Shown one piece after another: positions 44,441 to 52,123 of a DNA stretch of 61,584 nt. Every line of letters begins with the position of its first letter. The first letter of the stretch is position 1. The notes below the pieces were generated by a model. It was not told the origin of the DNA, did not search any database, and saw nothing but the letters and a program-made list of their open reading frames with translations. The translations under genes and the position numbers were made by a program. Source of the DNA: Bacillota bacterium (GTDB lineage Bacteria; Bacillota; Clostridia; DSM-8532); assembly GCA_022702935.2 (NCBI GenBank), contig JAKIML020000103.1:1-61584 (forward strand), written 5' to 3'.

Positions 44441-44556
44441 TGGGCAAGGCATATTATAAACTGTAACTTTATCACAGAATAATGCATCAGCCATGAGTTA
44501 TATTAAGATTGTCAAGGGAAATAAGAGGTTTTGCATATAGAAAGGAGCATTCAGCA

Positions 44557-44868
44557 ATGAATATCAGAAATGTAACAAAAAAGGACTTTGACAGTGAAGT
44601 CGCATCTTCCAGCACGCCGGTATTGGTAGACTTTTGGGCCCCCTGGTGCGGCCCCTGCAGAATGCTTTCGCCCGTTCTGGACGAACTGGCCGGAGAGATG
44701 TCGGGGCAGGTAAAGATTCTTAAGGTCAACGTGGACGAGGAGCCCGAACTGGCCAGCAAGTTCGGAGTCATGAGCATCCCAACGGTCATCGCCTTTAAGG
44801 AAGGAAAGGCCACCCAAAAGCTGGTGGGTTTCAGAAGCAAGGAAGATTTTAAGAAAATGATTCTATAA
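44557..44868 (+). CDS. Thioredoxin
   Basis: 103-residue thioredoxin with the redox pair in [12 protein letters not shown] and the cis-Pro loop in MSIPTVIAF; normal length. It reduces protein disulfides in the cytosol. ATG at 44557 has AAAGGAG nine bases upstream; a longer frame upstream includes that site and is not used. No thioredoxin reductase is adjacent. It is monocistronic with its own terminator. Confidence 0.96.
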   Translation: MNIRNVTKKDFDSEVASSSTPVLVDFWAPWCGPCRMLSPVLDELAGEMSGQVKILKVNVDEEPELASKFGVMSIPTVIAFKEGKATQKLVGFRSKEDFKKMIL

Positions 44869-44879
44869 AATGGGCACAC

Positions 44880-44909
44880 GGACAGGGCAAAAAAGTCCCT
44901 GTCCTCTTT
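44880..44909 (+). terminator. Terminator after thioredoxin
   Basis: Perfect GGACAGGG / CCCTGTCC stem with a nine-base loop, followed by TCTTTGTT. Confidence 0.75.
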
Positions 44910-44956
44910 GTTAGCAGTCCTGAAAGGCCAAAAAGAAAAAGGCTGTTCCGCCTATA

Positions 44957-44965
44957 TGCTATAAT
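44957..44965 (+). promoter_or_regulatory. Extended -10 promoter of the Crp/Fnr-family gene
   Basis: TGC-TATAAT with TATAAT at 44960-44965 and no clear -35; the start codon is at 44997. Confidence 0.6.
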
Positions 44966-44996
44966 AGTCTTATCACTGCGAAAATCGGGGGTAGAG

Positions 44997-45647
44997 ATGC
45001 TAAGCGATAAGACCATGGTCGATCTGGAACAGGCCTTTCCTTTTATCGGGGAGCTGGGGGCCTTAAGAGAGCAGTTCGTTGATTTGCTCCACTATCAGAG
45101 GTTTGAGGCCGGCACGGTGATACTGGACGTGGGTCACCGCTGTTCAGGGGTTCTTCTGGTGTTGTCGGGTCAAATTCGTATCTACAAGCTTTCGGAGGAG
45201 GGCAAGGAAATCACCCTGTACCGTATTGGCAAGGGTGAGACCTGCGTCCTTACCATTGCCTGTCTTTTGGGAACAGGGGATGTGCTTTTCCCGGTGGCCG
45301 CATCGGCCGAACAGCCTACCGAGGCTGTGGTCATTCCCGTGGAGATCTTCAGGCGGCTCTTTTATGAGAATCCCTCCTTGCAGAAATTCTTTTTCACCTC
45401 CCTGTCGGCCAAGTTTTATTCGGTTTTGGGTCTATTGGAAAACGTGACCTTCAAGAGGACCAGTGATCGCCTCATGGACTTTCTCATCACCAAGACCGCC
45501 GGAGGAACCTATCCCCTCTATGCCACCCATGAGGCCATTGCCGCTGAATTGGGGACATCCCGGGAGGTCATCAGCCGATTGCTCAAAGAGCTGGAAAACA
45601 AGGGCTCTGTCAGGCTCAGCCGGGGAAAAATTCTATTCAGGCCCTGA
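44997..45647 (+). CDS. Crp/Fnr-family transcriptional regulator
   Basis: 216 residues with an N-terminal cyclic-nucleotide-binding-like beta roll (ILDVGHRCSGVLLVLSGQIRIYKLSEEGKE) and a C-terminal Crp-type helix-turn-helix (THEAIAAELGTSREVISRLLKELENKG). The roll contains Cys residues in GETCVLTIACLLG, spaced to allow disulfide or persulfide sensing; there is no Fnr-type N-terminal cysteine cluster. The ATG at 44997 is preceded by GGGGGTAGAG. It lies 176 bp before a CoA-disulfide reductase/rhodanese gene on the same strand, so control of that gene in response to redox or reactive sulfur is a reasonable guess. Confidence 0.92.
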   Translation: MLSDKTMVDLEQAFPFIGELGALREQFVDLLHYQRFEAGTVILDVGHRCSGVLLVLSGQIRIYKLSEEGKEITLYRIGKGETCVLTIACLLGTGDVLFPVAASAEQPTEAVVIPVEIFRRLFYENPSLQKFFFTSLSAKFYSVLGLLENVTFKRTSDRLMDFLITKTAGGTYPLYATHEAIAAELGTSREVISRLLKELENKGSVRLSRGKILFRP

Positions 45648-45702
45648 TTAGCGCCGCCCTATGCAAATGACTGTACACTGTGACATATGCTGTACTTCAT
45701 AA

Positions 45703-45717
45703 ATGGCGGTACGCCAT
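45703..45717. promoter_or_regulatory. 15-bp palindrome before the CoA-disulfide reductase gene
   Basis: ATGGCG-GTA-CGCCAT, perfect 6-bp arms, between the Crp/Fnr gene and the reductase. Candidate operator; not a canonical Crp or Fnr box. Confidence 0.4.
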
Positions 45718-45823
45718 GACAAAGGCTGCGCTATATAAACAGCAGAACGCCTGACCAGCGCCTTGTGCCAATTTTATGGATGAAAAGCCCCTAAACAGAT
45801 TAATGAATGAAAGGTGCAGTGCC

Positions 45824-47545
45824 ATGGATAAGCGGAAGAAGATTGTTATTGTGGGCGGTGTTGCCGGTGGCGCCACCGCGGCCGCCCGGTTAAGACGGCT
45901 GGATGAGCATGCCGAGATAATTCTTTTTGAACGGGGTGAGTATATCTCCTTTGCCAATTGCGGCCTTCCCTATTATGTGGGCAATGTGATAAAGAACCGA
46001 AAAAGGCTGACCCTTCAAACCCCGGAATCCTTCAAAGAAAGACTGTGTGTGGACGTGCGCATCAGAAGCGAGGTCACCAGAATCAATCGGGATAAGAAAA
46101 CGGTATTGGTCACCCAGGCCGACGGCCGGGTCTATGAGGAAAGCTATGATTATCTGATACTCTCTCCCGGGGCCGAGCCCATCCGTCCGCCTATGGCGGG
46201 TGTGGATCTGGACACGGTCTTTACTTTACGAACCCTGTCCGATTCGGACAGAATCAAGGCCTTTGTCAGCGAAAGGCAGCCCCAAAGCGCAGTGGTAGTG
46301 GGCGGCGGATACATTGGTGTGGAGATGGCCGAGAACCTTGCCAACCTGGGGCTAAAGGTATCCCTGGTGGAGCTTTCAGACCATGTGATTCAGCCCCTGG
46401 ATCCCGATATGGCTTCCGAGGTGCACAAGCACATGCTCAGCAAAGGTCTGGCCCTTTATTTAAAACGCAGCGTCACAGGCATCAGCCAGCAAGAGGGCAC
46501 AACCCTCGTTGCCCTATCCGACGGACAGCTCCTGAAAACCGATATGGTCATTCTGGCCGTGGGGGTACGCCCTGAAAGCAGCCTGGCCAAAGAGGCGGGC
46601 CTGGCCCTGGGCACCCGTGGCTGCATCGTCACCGACAATCATATGCGTACCAGCGATCCTTACATTTTTGCGGTAGGGGATGCAGTAGAGGTTGTGGACG
46701 TGGTGACGGGGCGGAAGGTCTTCGTTCCCCTTGCCTCACCGGCCAACCGGCAGGGGCGGATTGCCGCCGATAATATCCACGGTCTTGACAGCACCTATGG
46801 CGGAACTTTGGGAACGGCCATCCTCAAGGTCTTCGCGATGACGGTGGCGGTAACCGGAAGTAATGAACGCACCTTAAAGGAGGCGGGCATTCCTTATGAA
46901 AAGTCCTATACCTTCAGTCCCTCCCATGCCAGCTATTATCCCGGCGCCTCCTCCATGACCATTAAGCTTTTGTTTGAAAAGTCATCGGGCAGGATTCTGG
47001 GCGCGCAGATCATCGGATTCGACGGGGTTGACAAGCGCATGGACGTTCTGGCCACAGCCATTCTTGCGGGTATGACGGTTAAGGATCTGACCCGGCTTGA
47101 GCTCTCCTATGCACCCCCCTACGGCTCGGCCAAGGATCCGGTCAATATGGCCGGTTATGTGGCCTCCAACATTCTGGACGGGATTTTTAAGGTCTTCCAC
47201 TGGCATGATGTGGATTACCTGGATTTGGACAGCATCACCCTGCTGGATGTCCGTACTCGGGAAGAGTACCTGGAGGGCTCCCTTAAGGGTGCCGTCAACA
47301 TCCCCCTGGATGAACTCAGAGACAGACTTGATGAACTGGATAAGGAAAAACCTGTCTATATCTTCTGCCAGATTGGGCTTCGGGGCTACATGGCCTATAG
47401 GATTCTGATCCAGAACGGCTTTAAGGAAATCTATAATCTGTCGGGCGGCTATCGCCTCTATTCCATGGCCTCCACTTTATTTGAGCCCCATCAGAACACG
47501 GGAGAAAAGATTGGCGACCAAAAACCCCAAAAATCGAGTCCATGA
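45824..47545 (+). CDS. CoA-disulfide reductase-type FAD oxidoreductase with C-terminal rhodanese domain
   Basis: 573 residues. The FAD-binding GG motif is IVGGVAGGATAAARLRR. The single active-site Cys lies in FANCGLPYYVG, as in CoA-disulfide reductases and NADH-dependent persulfide reductases. The NAD(P) motif is VVGGGYIGVEMAENL, then comes a dimerisation domain with SYAPPYGSAKDPVNMAGY. A rhodanese domain from about residue 475 carries its Cys in YIFCQIGLRGY. The fusion suggests reduction of CoA persulfide/polysulfide or disulfides. ATG at 45824 has AAAGGTG upstream; a longer frame begins 16 codons earlier. A hairpin overlaps the stop codon. Confidence 0.93.
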   Translation: MDKRKKIVIVGGVAGGATAAARLRRLDEHAEIILFERGEYISFANCGLPYYVGNVIKNRKRLTLQTPESFKERLCVDVRIRSEVTRINRDKKTVLVTQADGRVYEESYDYLILSPGAEPIRPPMAGVDLDTVFTLRTLSDSDRIKAFVSERQPQSAVVVGGGYIGVEMAENLANLGLKVSLVELSDHVIQPLDPDMASEVHKHMLSKGLALYLKRSVTGISQQEGTTLVALSDGQLLKTDMVILAVGVRPESSLAKEAGLALGTRGCIVTDNHMRTSDPYIFAVGDAVEVVDVVTGRKVFVPLASPANRQGRIAADNIHGLDSTYGGTLGTAILKVFAMTVAVTGSNERTLKEAGIPYEKSYTFSPSHASYYPGASSMTIKLLFEKSSGRILGAQIIGFDGVDKRMDVLATAILAGMTVKDLTRLELSYAPPYGSAKDPVNMAGYVASNILDGIFKVFHWHDVDYLDLDSITLLDVRTREEYLEGSLKGAVNIPLDELRDRLDELDKEKPVYIFCQIGLRGYMAYRILIQNGFKEIYNLSGGYRLYSMASTLFEPHQNTGEKIGDQKPQKSSP

Positions 47546-47559
47546 GACATGGGCTCGAT
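47533..47559 (+). other. Hairpin across the reductase stop codon
   Basis: ATCGAG/CTCGAT and CCATG/CATGG arms form a strong stem that includes the TGA. No U tract follows, so it is better viewed as an mRNA 3'-end or decay-blocking structure than a terminator. Confidence 0.45.
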
Positions 47560-47599
47560 GACCCATTTTGACAAGGTTACACCGTTTTCTTAAGCAGGT

Positions 47600-47760
47600 G
47601 TCGGGAGCTCATACGCTTTAATTCCGCATCAACAGTGCGGTTCGGAGCTCTCCATGGTGAAGTTTTGCTTTTTTACTATATTGCACAGAACGCCAAGAAT
47701 TATTTTTTACCGATTTGTGCAACTTAGATATGAATAAGCGATCATCTTAATGCTATTATT
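47600..47760 (+). promoter_or_regulatory. Regulatory region before the lactate dehydrogenase operon
   Basis: Contains an outer repeat of GAGCTC palindromes flanking a perfect CCGCA/TGCGG hairpin (about 47608-47652), a T-rich tract, then TTGCACA (47681-47687) and TGTGCAA (47716-47722) as a 7-bp inverted repeat 28 bp apart. The extended -10 TGC-TATTAT lies at 47751-47759. The first element looks like a terminator or attenuator; the second may bind a redox regulator. Confidence 0.45.
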
Positions 47761-47807
47761 AGGTATGTGATTTTATTAACAACCGTATTATGGGGGAGGA
47801 TATTCAT

Positions 47808-48758
47808 ATGGTTAAGAACAAGACAAAAGTTGCCATTATCGGCGCAGGCTTCGTTGGTGCCTCAACAGCTTTCGCCATGGCTCTTCAGCAGAATGCCAGT
47901 GAGATTGTACTGATTGACGTTAACAAGGAAAAGGCCTACGGAGAGGCATTAGATATTAATCACGGCCTCTGCTTTATCGGACAGATGGCTGTTTATCAGG
48001 GAGATTACTCCGATATCGCCGATTGCGATGTTATCGTTGTAACCGCCGGTATGAACAGAAAGCCCGGTGAAACCCGTCTTGACCTGGCCCGCAAGAATGT
48101 GGCCGTTGCAAAGGAAATTACCGCTAATATCATGAAATACTACACCCACGGTGTTATCCTCGTTGTTGCAAATCCTGTTGACATTCTGACCTATCTGATT
48201 CAAAAGTGGTCCGGTCTGCCCAACGGCCGTGTATTTGGTACCGGTACCGTTCTGGACAGCGCACGCTTTAGATTCCTTCTGGCTGAAAAGTTCAATGTAG
48301 ACGTAAGAAACGTTCACGGCTACATGGTAGGCGAGCATGGCGATACCCAGCTCCCCCTGTGGAGTGCAACCCACATTGCCGGTATGAACATTAACGAATA
48401 CGGCAACCTGCACGGCAACAGCTTTGGCGACGCTGAGAAGGCCCTTATCCATGAAGAGGTTAAGAAGGCTGGCGCCACCATTATCAAGAACAAGGGTGCA
48501 ACCTACTATGCCATCGCTTTGACCGTTAACACCATTGTTGAAACCCTTCTGAAGAATCAGAACACCATCAGAACAGTGTCCAGCATTATCGATGGCACCT
48601 ACGGCATCAGCGACGTGGCTATCAGCTTGCCCTCCATCATCAACTCCAACGGTGTGGAGAAGATCATTGAATTCTCCATCACTCCCGAAGAGGAAAAGCT
48701 GCTCAAAGCTTCTGCTGAAGCTGTTAAAGCAGTTCTCAACGACGTTAAGGATTTATAA
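47808..48758 (+). CDS. ldh: L-lactate dehydrogenase
   Basis: 316-residue NAD-dependent L-lactate dehydrogenase. The Rossmann motif is IIGAGFVGAS with acceptor Asp in LIDVNKEK. The mobile loop has Gln/Arg specificity residues in GMNRKPGETRLDLARKN, and the catalytic His is in GEHGDTQLPLW. An excellent GGGGGAGG site precedes ATG 47808. Codon choice (many GTT, GCT, GGT) differs from neighbours and suggests high expression. It is followed 22 bp later by malic enzyme, so the two act together at the pyruvate node: malate to pyruvate to lactate with NADH recycling. Confidence 0.95.
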   Translation: MVKNKTKVAIIGAGFVGASTAFAMALQQNASEIVLIDVNKEKAYGEALDINHGLCFIGQMAVYQGDYSDIADCDVIVVTAGMNRKPGETRLDLARKNVAVAKEITANIMKYYTHGVILVVANPVDILTYLIQKWSGLPNGRVFGTGTVLDSARFRFLLAEKFNVDVRNVHGYMVGEHGDTQLPLWSATHIAGMNINEYGNLHGNSFGDAEKALIHEEVKKAGATIIKNKGATYYAIALTVNTIVETLLKNQNTIRTVSSIIDGTYGISDVAISLPSIINSNGVEKIIEFSITPEEEKLLKASAEAVKAVLNDVKDL

Positions 48759-48780
48759 TAAAGTTTAGGAGGATAACATC

Positions 48781-49953
48781 ATGACTATTGGAGAAAAATC
48801 CCTTCAGGCCCATGCAGAGTGGAAAGGAAAGATCGAGGTTGTAAGCCGCGTTGCTTTAAAGGACAAGGACGATCTTTCGTTAGCTTATACCCCCGGTGTG
48901 GCCGAACCCTGTCTTGCAATTCAGAAGGATGTCAACAAGTCCTATGAATATACAAGAAGAAGCAATATTGTTGCCGTTGTTACTGACGGTACCGCCGTTT
49001 TGGGTCTTGGTGATATTGGTCCTGAAGCCGGTATGCCCGTTATGGAAGGAAAGTGCGTTCTGTTCAAGACCTTTGGTGACGTAGACGCCTTCCCCCTCTG
49101 CATCCGTTCCAAGGATGTAGATACCATTGTTAATACCGTAAAGCTTCTGGCTGGAAGCTTCGGCGGCATCAATCTGGAGGACATTTCCGCTCCCCGCTGC
49201 TTCGAAATTGAAAGAAGACTTAAGGAAGAATGCGATATCCCCATCTTCCACGATGACCAGCATGGTACCGCCATTGTTGCAGTGGCCGGTATGCTCAACG
49301 CTCTGAAGATCGTTGGCAAGAAGATTGAAGATATTGAGGTTGTTGTTAACGGTTCCGGTGCTGCCGGTATTGCCGTTACCAGACTGCTCATGGCCATGGG
49401 TATGAAGAAGGTTATCCTTTGCGATACCAAGGGTGCTATTTATAAGGGCCGTCCCGGTCTCAATGCCGAGAAGGAAGCCATGGCTGAAATCTCCAACCTT
49501 GAGATGAAGAAGGGTACCTTGAGAGAGGTTATCGTTGGTGCTGACGTTTTCCTCGGTCTCTCTGCTCCCGGTATGGTAGATCAGGATATGGTCAGAAGCA
49601 TGGCTAAGGATCCTATTATCTTCGCTATGTCCAACCCCATTCCTGAGATTATGCCCGACGAGGCTATCGCTGCTGGTGCTAAGGTTGTTGGTACCGGACG
49701 TTCCGACTTCCCCAACCAGATCAACAATGTTCTGGCCTTCCCCGGTATCTTCAGAGGCGCTCTGGATGTAAGAGCCAGCGACATCAATGAAGAGATGAAG
49801 ATTGCTGCCGCCAAGGCTATTGCTTCCATCATCACCGATGAAGAGCTTCGTCCCGATTATGTCATCCCCGCTCCCTTCGATACCAGAGTTGCTCCCGCTG
49901 TTGCCAAGGCTGTTGCCGAAGCTGCAATAGCAACCGGTGTCAACAGAATCTAA
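48781..49953 (+). CDS. NAD(P)-dependent malic enzyme (oxaloacetate-decarboxylating)
   Basis: 390-residue short-form malic enzyme decarboxylating malate to pyruvate. Motifs are AYTPGVAEPCLAIQKD with the catalytic Tyr, TDGTAVLGLGDIGPEAGMPVMEGK, FHDDQHGTAIV with metal-binding Asp, and the NAD(P) motif GSGAAGIAVTRLL. The start follows AGGAGG. No C-terminal phosphotransacetylase extension is present. It is co-transcribed with ldh and shares its strong codon bias; a bidirectional terminator follows. Confidence 0.96.
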   Translation: MTIGEKSLQAHAEWKGKIEVVSRVALKDKDDLSLAYTPGVAEPCLAIQKDVNKSYEYTRRSNIVAVVTDGTAVLGLGDIGPEAGMPVMEGKCVLFKTFGDVDAFPLCIRSKDVDTIVNTVKLLAGSFGGINLEDISAPRCFEIERRLKEECDIPIFHDDQHGTAIVAVAGMLNALKIVGKKIEDIEVVVNGSGAAGIAVTRLLMAMGMKKVILCDTKGAIYKGRPGLNAEKEAMAEISNLEMKKGTLREVIVGADVFLGLSAPGMVDQDMVRSMAKDPIIFAMSNPIPEIMPDEAIAAGAKVVGTGRSDFPNQINNVLAFPGIFRGALDVRASDINEEMKIAAAKAIASIITDEELRPDYVIPAPFDTRVAPAVAKAVAEAAIATGVNRI

Positions 49954-49982
49954 TACTTAAGCTCAATCTTCATTATATAAAG

Positions 49983-50010
49983 CAAGGACGGCTTCAATGA
50001 GCCGTCCTTG
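49983..50010. terminator. Bidirectional terminator between malic enzyme and the SPOCS gene
   Basis: Perfect 11-bp CAAGGACGGCT / AGCCGTCCTTG stem with a six-base loop, T-rich on both outer sides, between convergent genes. Confidence 0.85.
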
Positions 50011-50026
50011 TTGTTATGTAAGGCGA

Positions 50027-50812
50027 TTACCAGTATTTTTTGCTGGGCTTCCCACGATAGTTGGCATAGAAGTCGCCACGGCAGTCATAGCGCTTGTCCC
50101 ATCTATCGTCATAGTAGTCTTTCTTGTCATCGTCCTTCTTCCCATCGTGTTTTTTATCATCGCCTTTTTTGTCATCGTGTTTCTTATCGTCATCCTTTTT
50201 ATCGTCGTATTTCTTCTCAACCTTATCGTCGTAATCCTCGTCCCAGATTCCTTTCTTTTCGTACTTTTCATACTTGTCGTTGTCGTACTTATCATTGTCA
50301 TACTTGCCGTTGTCCTCGTAGTCTTCACAGAGCACGGGGAGATGTTCGATTCTGACAACCTTGAAGACAAGCTTTACAACGTCCTTCTCAAGTAATTTGG
50401 TAAACACGGGTACGCCCTTGCAGGAGGTTTCGCCATGGAGGTAATCCTTTTCACCCTCAACATAGGCCGCGAGCAGCTCAGCAATGTCACCTTCCTTGCA
50501 TTTATCACCCTTGGAGTCGATTTCTACGAAGCCGCCAAAGGGGATTTTGAAGGTGCTGTGGAAGATAGGTCCATTGACGATGCCGTCGCAGACATCCTCC
50601 ACGGTCTTGTAGATGACGTTCTTCCAAAGATAGGCATTGAAAATAACCTTACCCGGAATTACAGCCACATCGGTGACGATAACCTTCTTCTCGATATCCA
50701 CGATCTTAAAGATCGGGGGGCTGGGGGGTGAAATGGTTACATCCTTCTCAACAAAAAACTGTGCAGAGCCTTTGCCTACTATAACAGGGACTTGAAGAAC
50801 CTTCTTTTTCAT
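50027..50812 (-). CDS. DUF3794 (SPOCS) protein with Lys/Asp-rich C-terminal tail
   Basis: 261 residues. The first about 165 form a DUF3794/SPOCS-type beta-rich domain (KVIVTDVAVIPGKVIFNAYLWKNVIYKT, then IPFGGFVEIDSKGDKCKEGDIAELLAAYVEGE), a fold found in clostridial spore-coat, exosporium and cell-surface proteins. After a hinge the last about 85 residues are low-complexity: repeated DNDKY, then KKDDDKKHDD-like units, ending in a Tyr/Arg-rich tip. No signal peptide is seen. AAAGGAG precedes the ATG. A role in a spore or surface layer is inferred from the family; the charged tail might bind anionic polymers or metals. Confidence 0.85.
   Translation of the reverse strand: MKKKVLQVPVIVGKGSAQFFVEKDVTISPPSPPIFKIVDIEKKVIVTDVAVIPGKVIFNAYLWKNVIYKTVEDVCDGIVNGPIFHSTFKIPFGGFVEIDSKGDKCKEGDIAELLAAYVEGEKDYLHGETSCKGVPVFTKLLEKDVVKLVFKVVRIEHLPVLCEDYEDNGKYDNDKYDNDKYEKYEKKGIWDEDYDDKVEKKYDDKKDDDKKHDDKKGDDKKHDGKKDDDKKDYYDDRWDKRYDCRGDFYANYRGKPSKKYW
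50100..50330. repeat. Imperfect coding repeats for the Lys/Asp tail
   Basis: Short degenerate units (rich in GATGAT and AAGAAA on the minus strand) encode DKK/HDDKK and DNDKY repeats of the SPOCS protein. They are prone to copy-number change. Confidence 0.7.
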
Positions 50813-51064
50813 TTCTTTACTCCTTTCTTTTACTGAGATGTCCTTGAGCTTATTTTTTTGTCGAACAAGCTCACTACATACTATTCTGGCTAGTCCAAAC
50901 TTGTTACAAGCATTGTCCCGGTCTCATGAAAGCCATGAGAACAGTGGCTTTGAGCCACGCCATCAAGGCGGCATGGACACATCCCTATAAAAGAATTCTT
51001 TTTGTGTTTGAGTATGGCTTGGGACTATACGATAGAAACTATGGCTGAAAGGAGTGATGAACCT

Positions 51065-51259
51065 ATGGATAAAAAAGGCATGAGACGTCCGGATCCCAGC
51101 GAGCCCCACGGTACCGAAAGCAATAAGAAGCAGCACTTTGAGAAGAATGAAGTATCGCCGGTTCCCGAGCTCCAGGGCAAGGCCAAGTCTACCAAGGAGA
51201 AGGCCAATCCCATCCGCTATGACGGTAAAAGGCACAACACCTTCTCGGATGATCAGTAG
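51065..51259 (+). CDS. Small hydrophilic protein of unknown function
   Basis: 64 residues, strongly charged, with no hydrophobic segment and no cysteine. It contains PVPELQGKAKSTKEKANPI near the C-terminus and ends in FSDDQ. ATG 51065 has AAAGGAG about ten bases upstream; the open frame extends upstream without a better site. I do not recognise the family. It lies between the SPOCS gene (opposite strand) and the Fur-family gene, and has its own terminator, which supports it being a real gene. Confidence 0.65.
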   Translation: MDKKGMRRPDPSEPHGTESNKKQHFEKNEVSPVPELQGKAKSTKEKANPIRYDGKRHNTFSDDQ

Positions 51260-51299
51260 AATAGCCCATACCGTAGGGAAGAGATACGCTTATCTGCAG

Positions 51300-51326
51300 G
51301 CCGGGCAAGCAAAAGCCCGGCTTTTG
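51300..51326 (+). terminator. Terminator after the small hydrophilic protein gene
   Basis: Perfect GCCGGGC / GCCCGGC stem with an eight-base loop and TTTTGTTG. Confidence 0.85.
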
Positions 51327-51351
51327 TTGCCGCCAACACATTATCCCCAAG

Positions 51352-51381
51352 TTGATAAAAATCATAGGATTGTGATATGAT
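51352..51381 (+). promoter_or_regulatory. Promoter of the Fur-family gene
   Basis: TTGATA (51352-51357), an 18-bp spacer and TATGAT (51376-51381), with the start codon at 51444. Confidence 0.65.
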
Positions 51382-51443
51382 GAACTTATTCGTAGCCTTT
51401 GATAAGTATTTACTTACTGCTGAAAAGATATGGAAAGGAAATT

Positions 51444-51902
51444 ATGTCGCAGAACAAAAGCGCCTATGAGCTTAAAGAGCAACTCAATACCGTGGGCTAT
51501 AAGCTGACACCCCAGCGCAAGGCCATATTGGATATTCTTCTGGAGAACCAGTGCAAGCACCTGACCTGCGAAGACATCTACACCCTGGTACGGGCTAAGA
51601 TGCCCTCCATTGGTATTGCCACCGTTTACAGAACCCTGCCCCTCTTTGAAAAGATGGGCTATCTCAACCGGGTTCACCTGGATGACGGCTATGTGCGTTA
51701 TGAGGTCTGCGATAATAAAGAGGCCCATTCCCACCATCACCTGATATGCACCCAGTGCGGCGCGCTTTCGGAAATTCAGGTGGATATGCTGGAGGAGCTG
51801 GAGAAGCAAATCCAGACCACCACCGGCTTTATGGTAACTGATCACAGCGTCAAGTTCTATGGTTTGTGCAAGAACTGCCAATCGGGTGATACTAAGCCTT
51901 AA
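51444..51902 (+). CDS. Fur-family transcriptional regulator (PerR-like)
   Basis: 152 residues. The N-terminal winged helix is TPQRKAILDILLEN and GIATVYRTLPLFEKMGYLNRV. The C-terminal domain has His-rich metal site EAHSHHHLICTQCG and a second pair in GLCKNC, giving the four-cysteine structural zinc site usual for PerR and Fur. It represses metal-uptake or peroxide-defence genes with Fe/Mn as cofactor. Whether it is PerR, Fur or Zur cannot be settled by eye. ATG 51444 has AAAGGA close upstream. It is transcribed alone with its own promoter and terminator. Confidence 0.94.
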   Translation: MSQNKSAYELKEQLNTVGYKLTPQRKAILDILLENQCKHLTCEDIYTLVRAKMPSIGIATVYRTLPLFEKMGYLNRVHLDDGYVRYEVCDNKEAHSHHHLICTQCGALSEIQVDMLEELEKQIQTTTGFMVTDHSVKFYGLCKNCQSGDTKP

Positions 51903-51932
51903 GGATTAAGACGAATAACCTGAATAAGATCA

Positions 51933-51968
51933 AACCGGGGCCCATGATTAAGGTTGACCCCGGTTTTT
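51933..51968 (+). terminator. Terminator after the Fur-family gene
   Basis: AACCGGGG / CCCCGGTT stem with TTTTT on the plus strand; it also lies at the 3' end of the convergent 32-residue miniprotein gene. Confidence 0.85.
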
Positions 51969-52065
51969 AATTGATAGCCATGATGGCGATGCTCATGATC
52001 ATTGAGAAAACAAGGAAGAGCGCAACAATTGTGGCAATAATGCGCTTCATTTTTGAATTATACAT
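51967..52065 (-). CDS. 32-residue single-pass membrane miniprotein
   Basis: Frame MYNSKMKRIIATIVA... ends in MAIN: a basic N-terminus (Lys5, Lys7, Arg8) followed by a hydrophobic helix from about residue 9 to 31. AGGAGG lies at good spacing before ATG 52065. It is on the chemotaxis strand, 58 bp past cheB. It has the size and layout of Prli42-like or other Bacillota membrane miniproteins, but I cannot assign it to a family. It is too short for ordinary gene callers, and the strong ribosome binding site is the main evidence. Confidence 0.7.
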   Translation of the reverse strand: MYNSKMKRIIATIVALFLVFSMIMSIAIMAIN

Positions 52066-52123
52066 AGAGTGGCCTCCTAAAAATAAAAACCGCTCCTTTT
52101 ATTTTATCCCCAACCTACCAAGT

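Noticed and set aside
45668-45695. Crp- or Fnr-type box (TGTGACATATGCTGTAC)
   Set aside because: Only one half-site matches; the second half is not symmetrical. The 15-bp palindrome at 45703 is the better candidate.
47533-47559. Terminator after the CoA-disulfide reductase gene
   Set aside because: The stem is strong but lacks a following T tract and includes the stop codon, so it is listed as a hairpin only.
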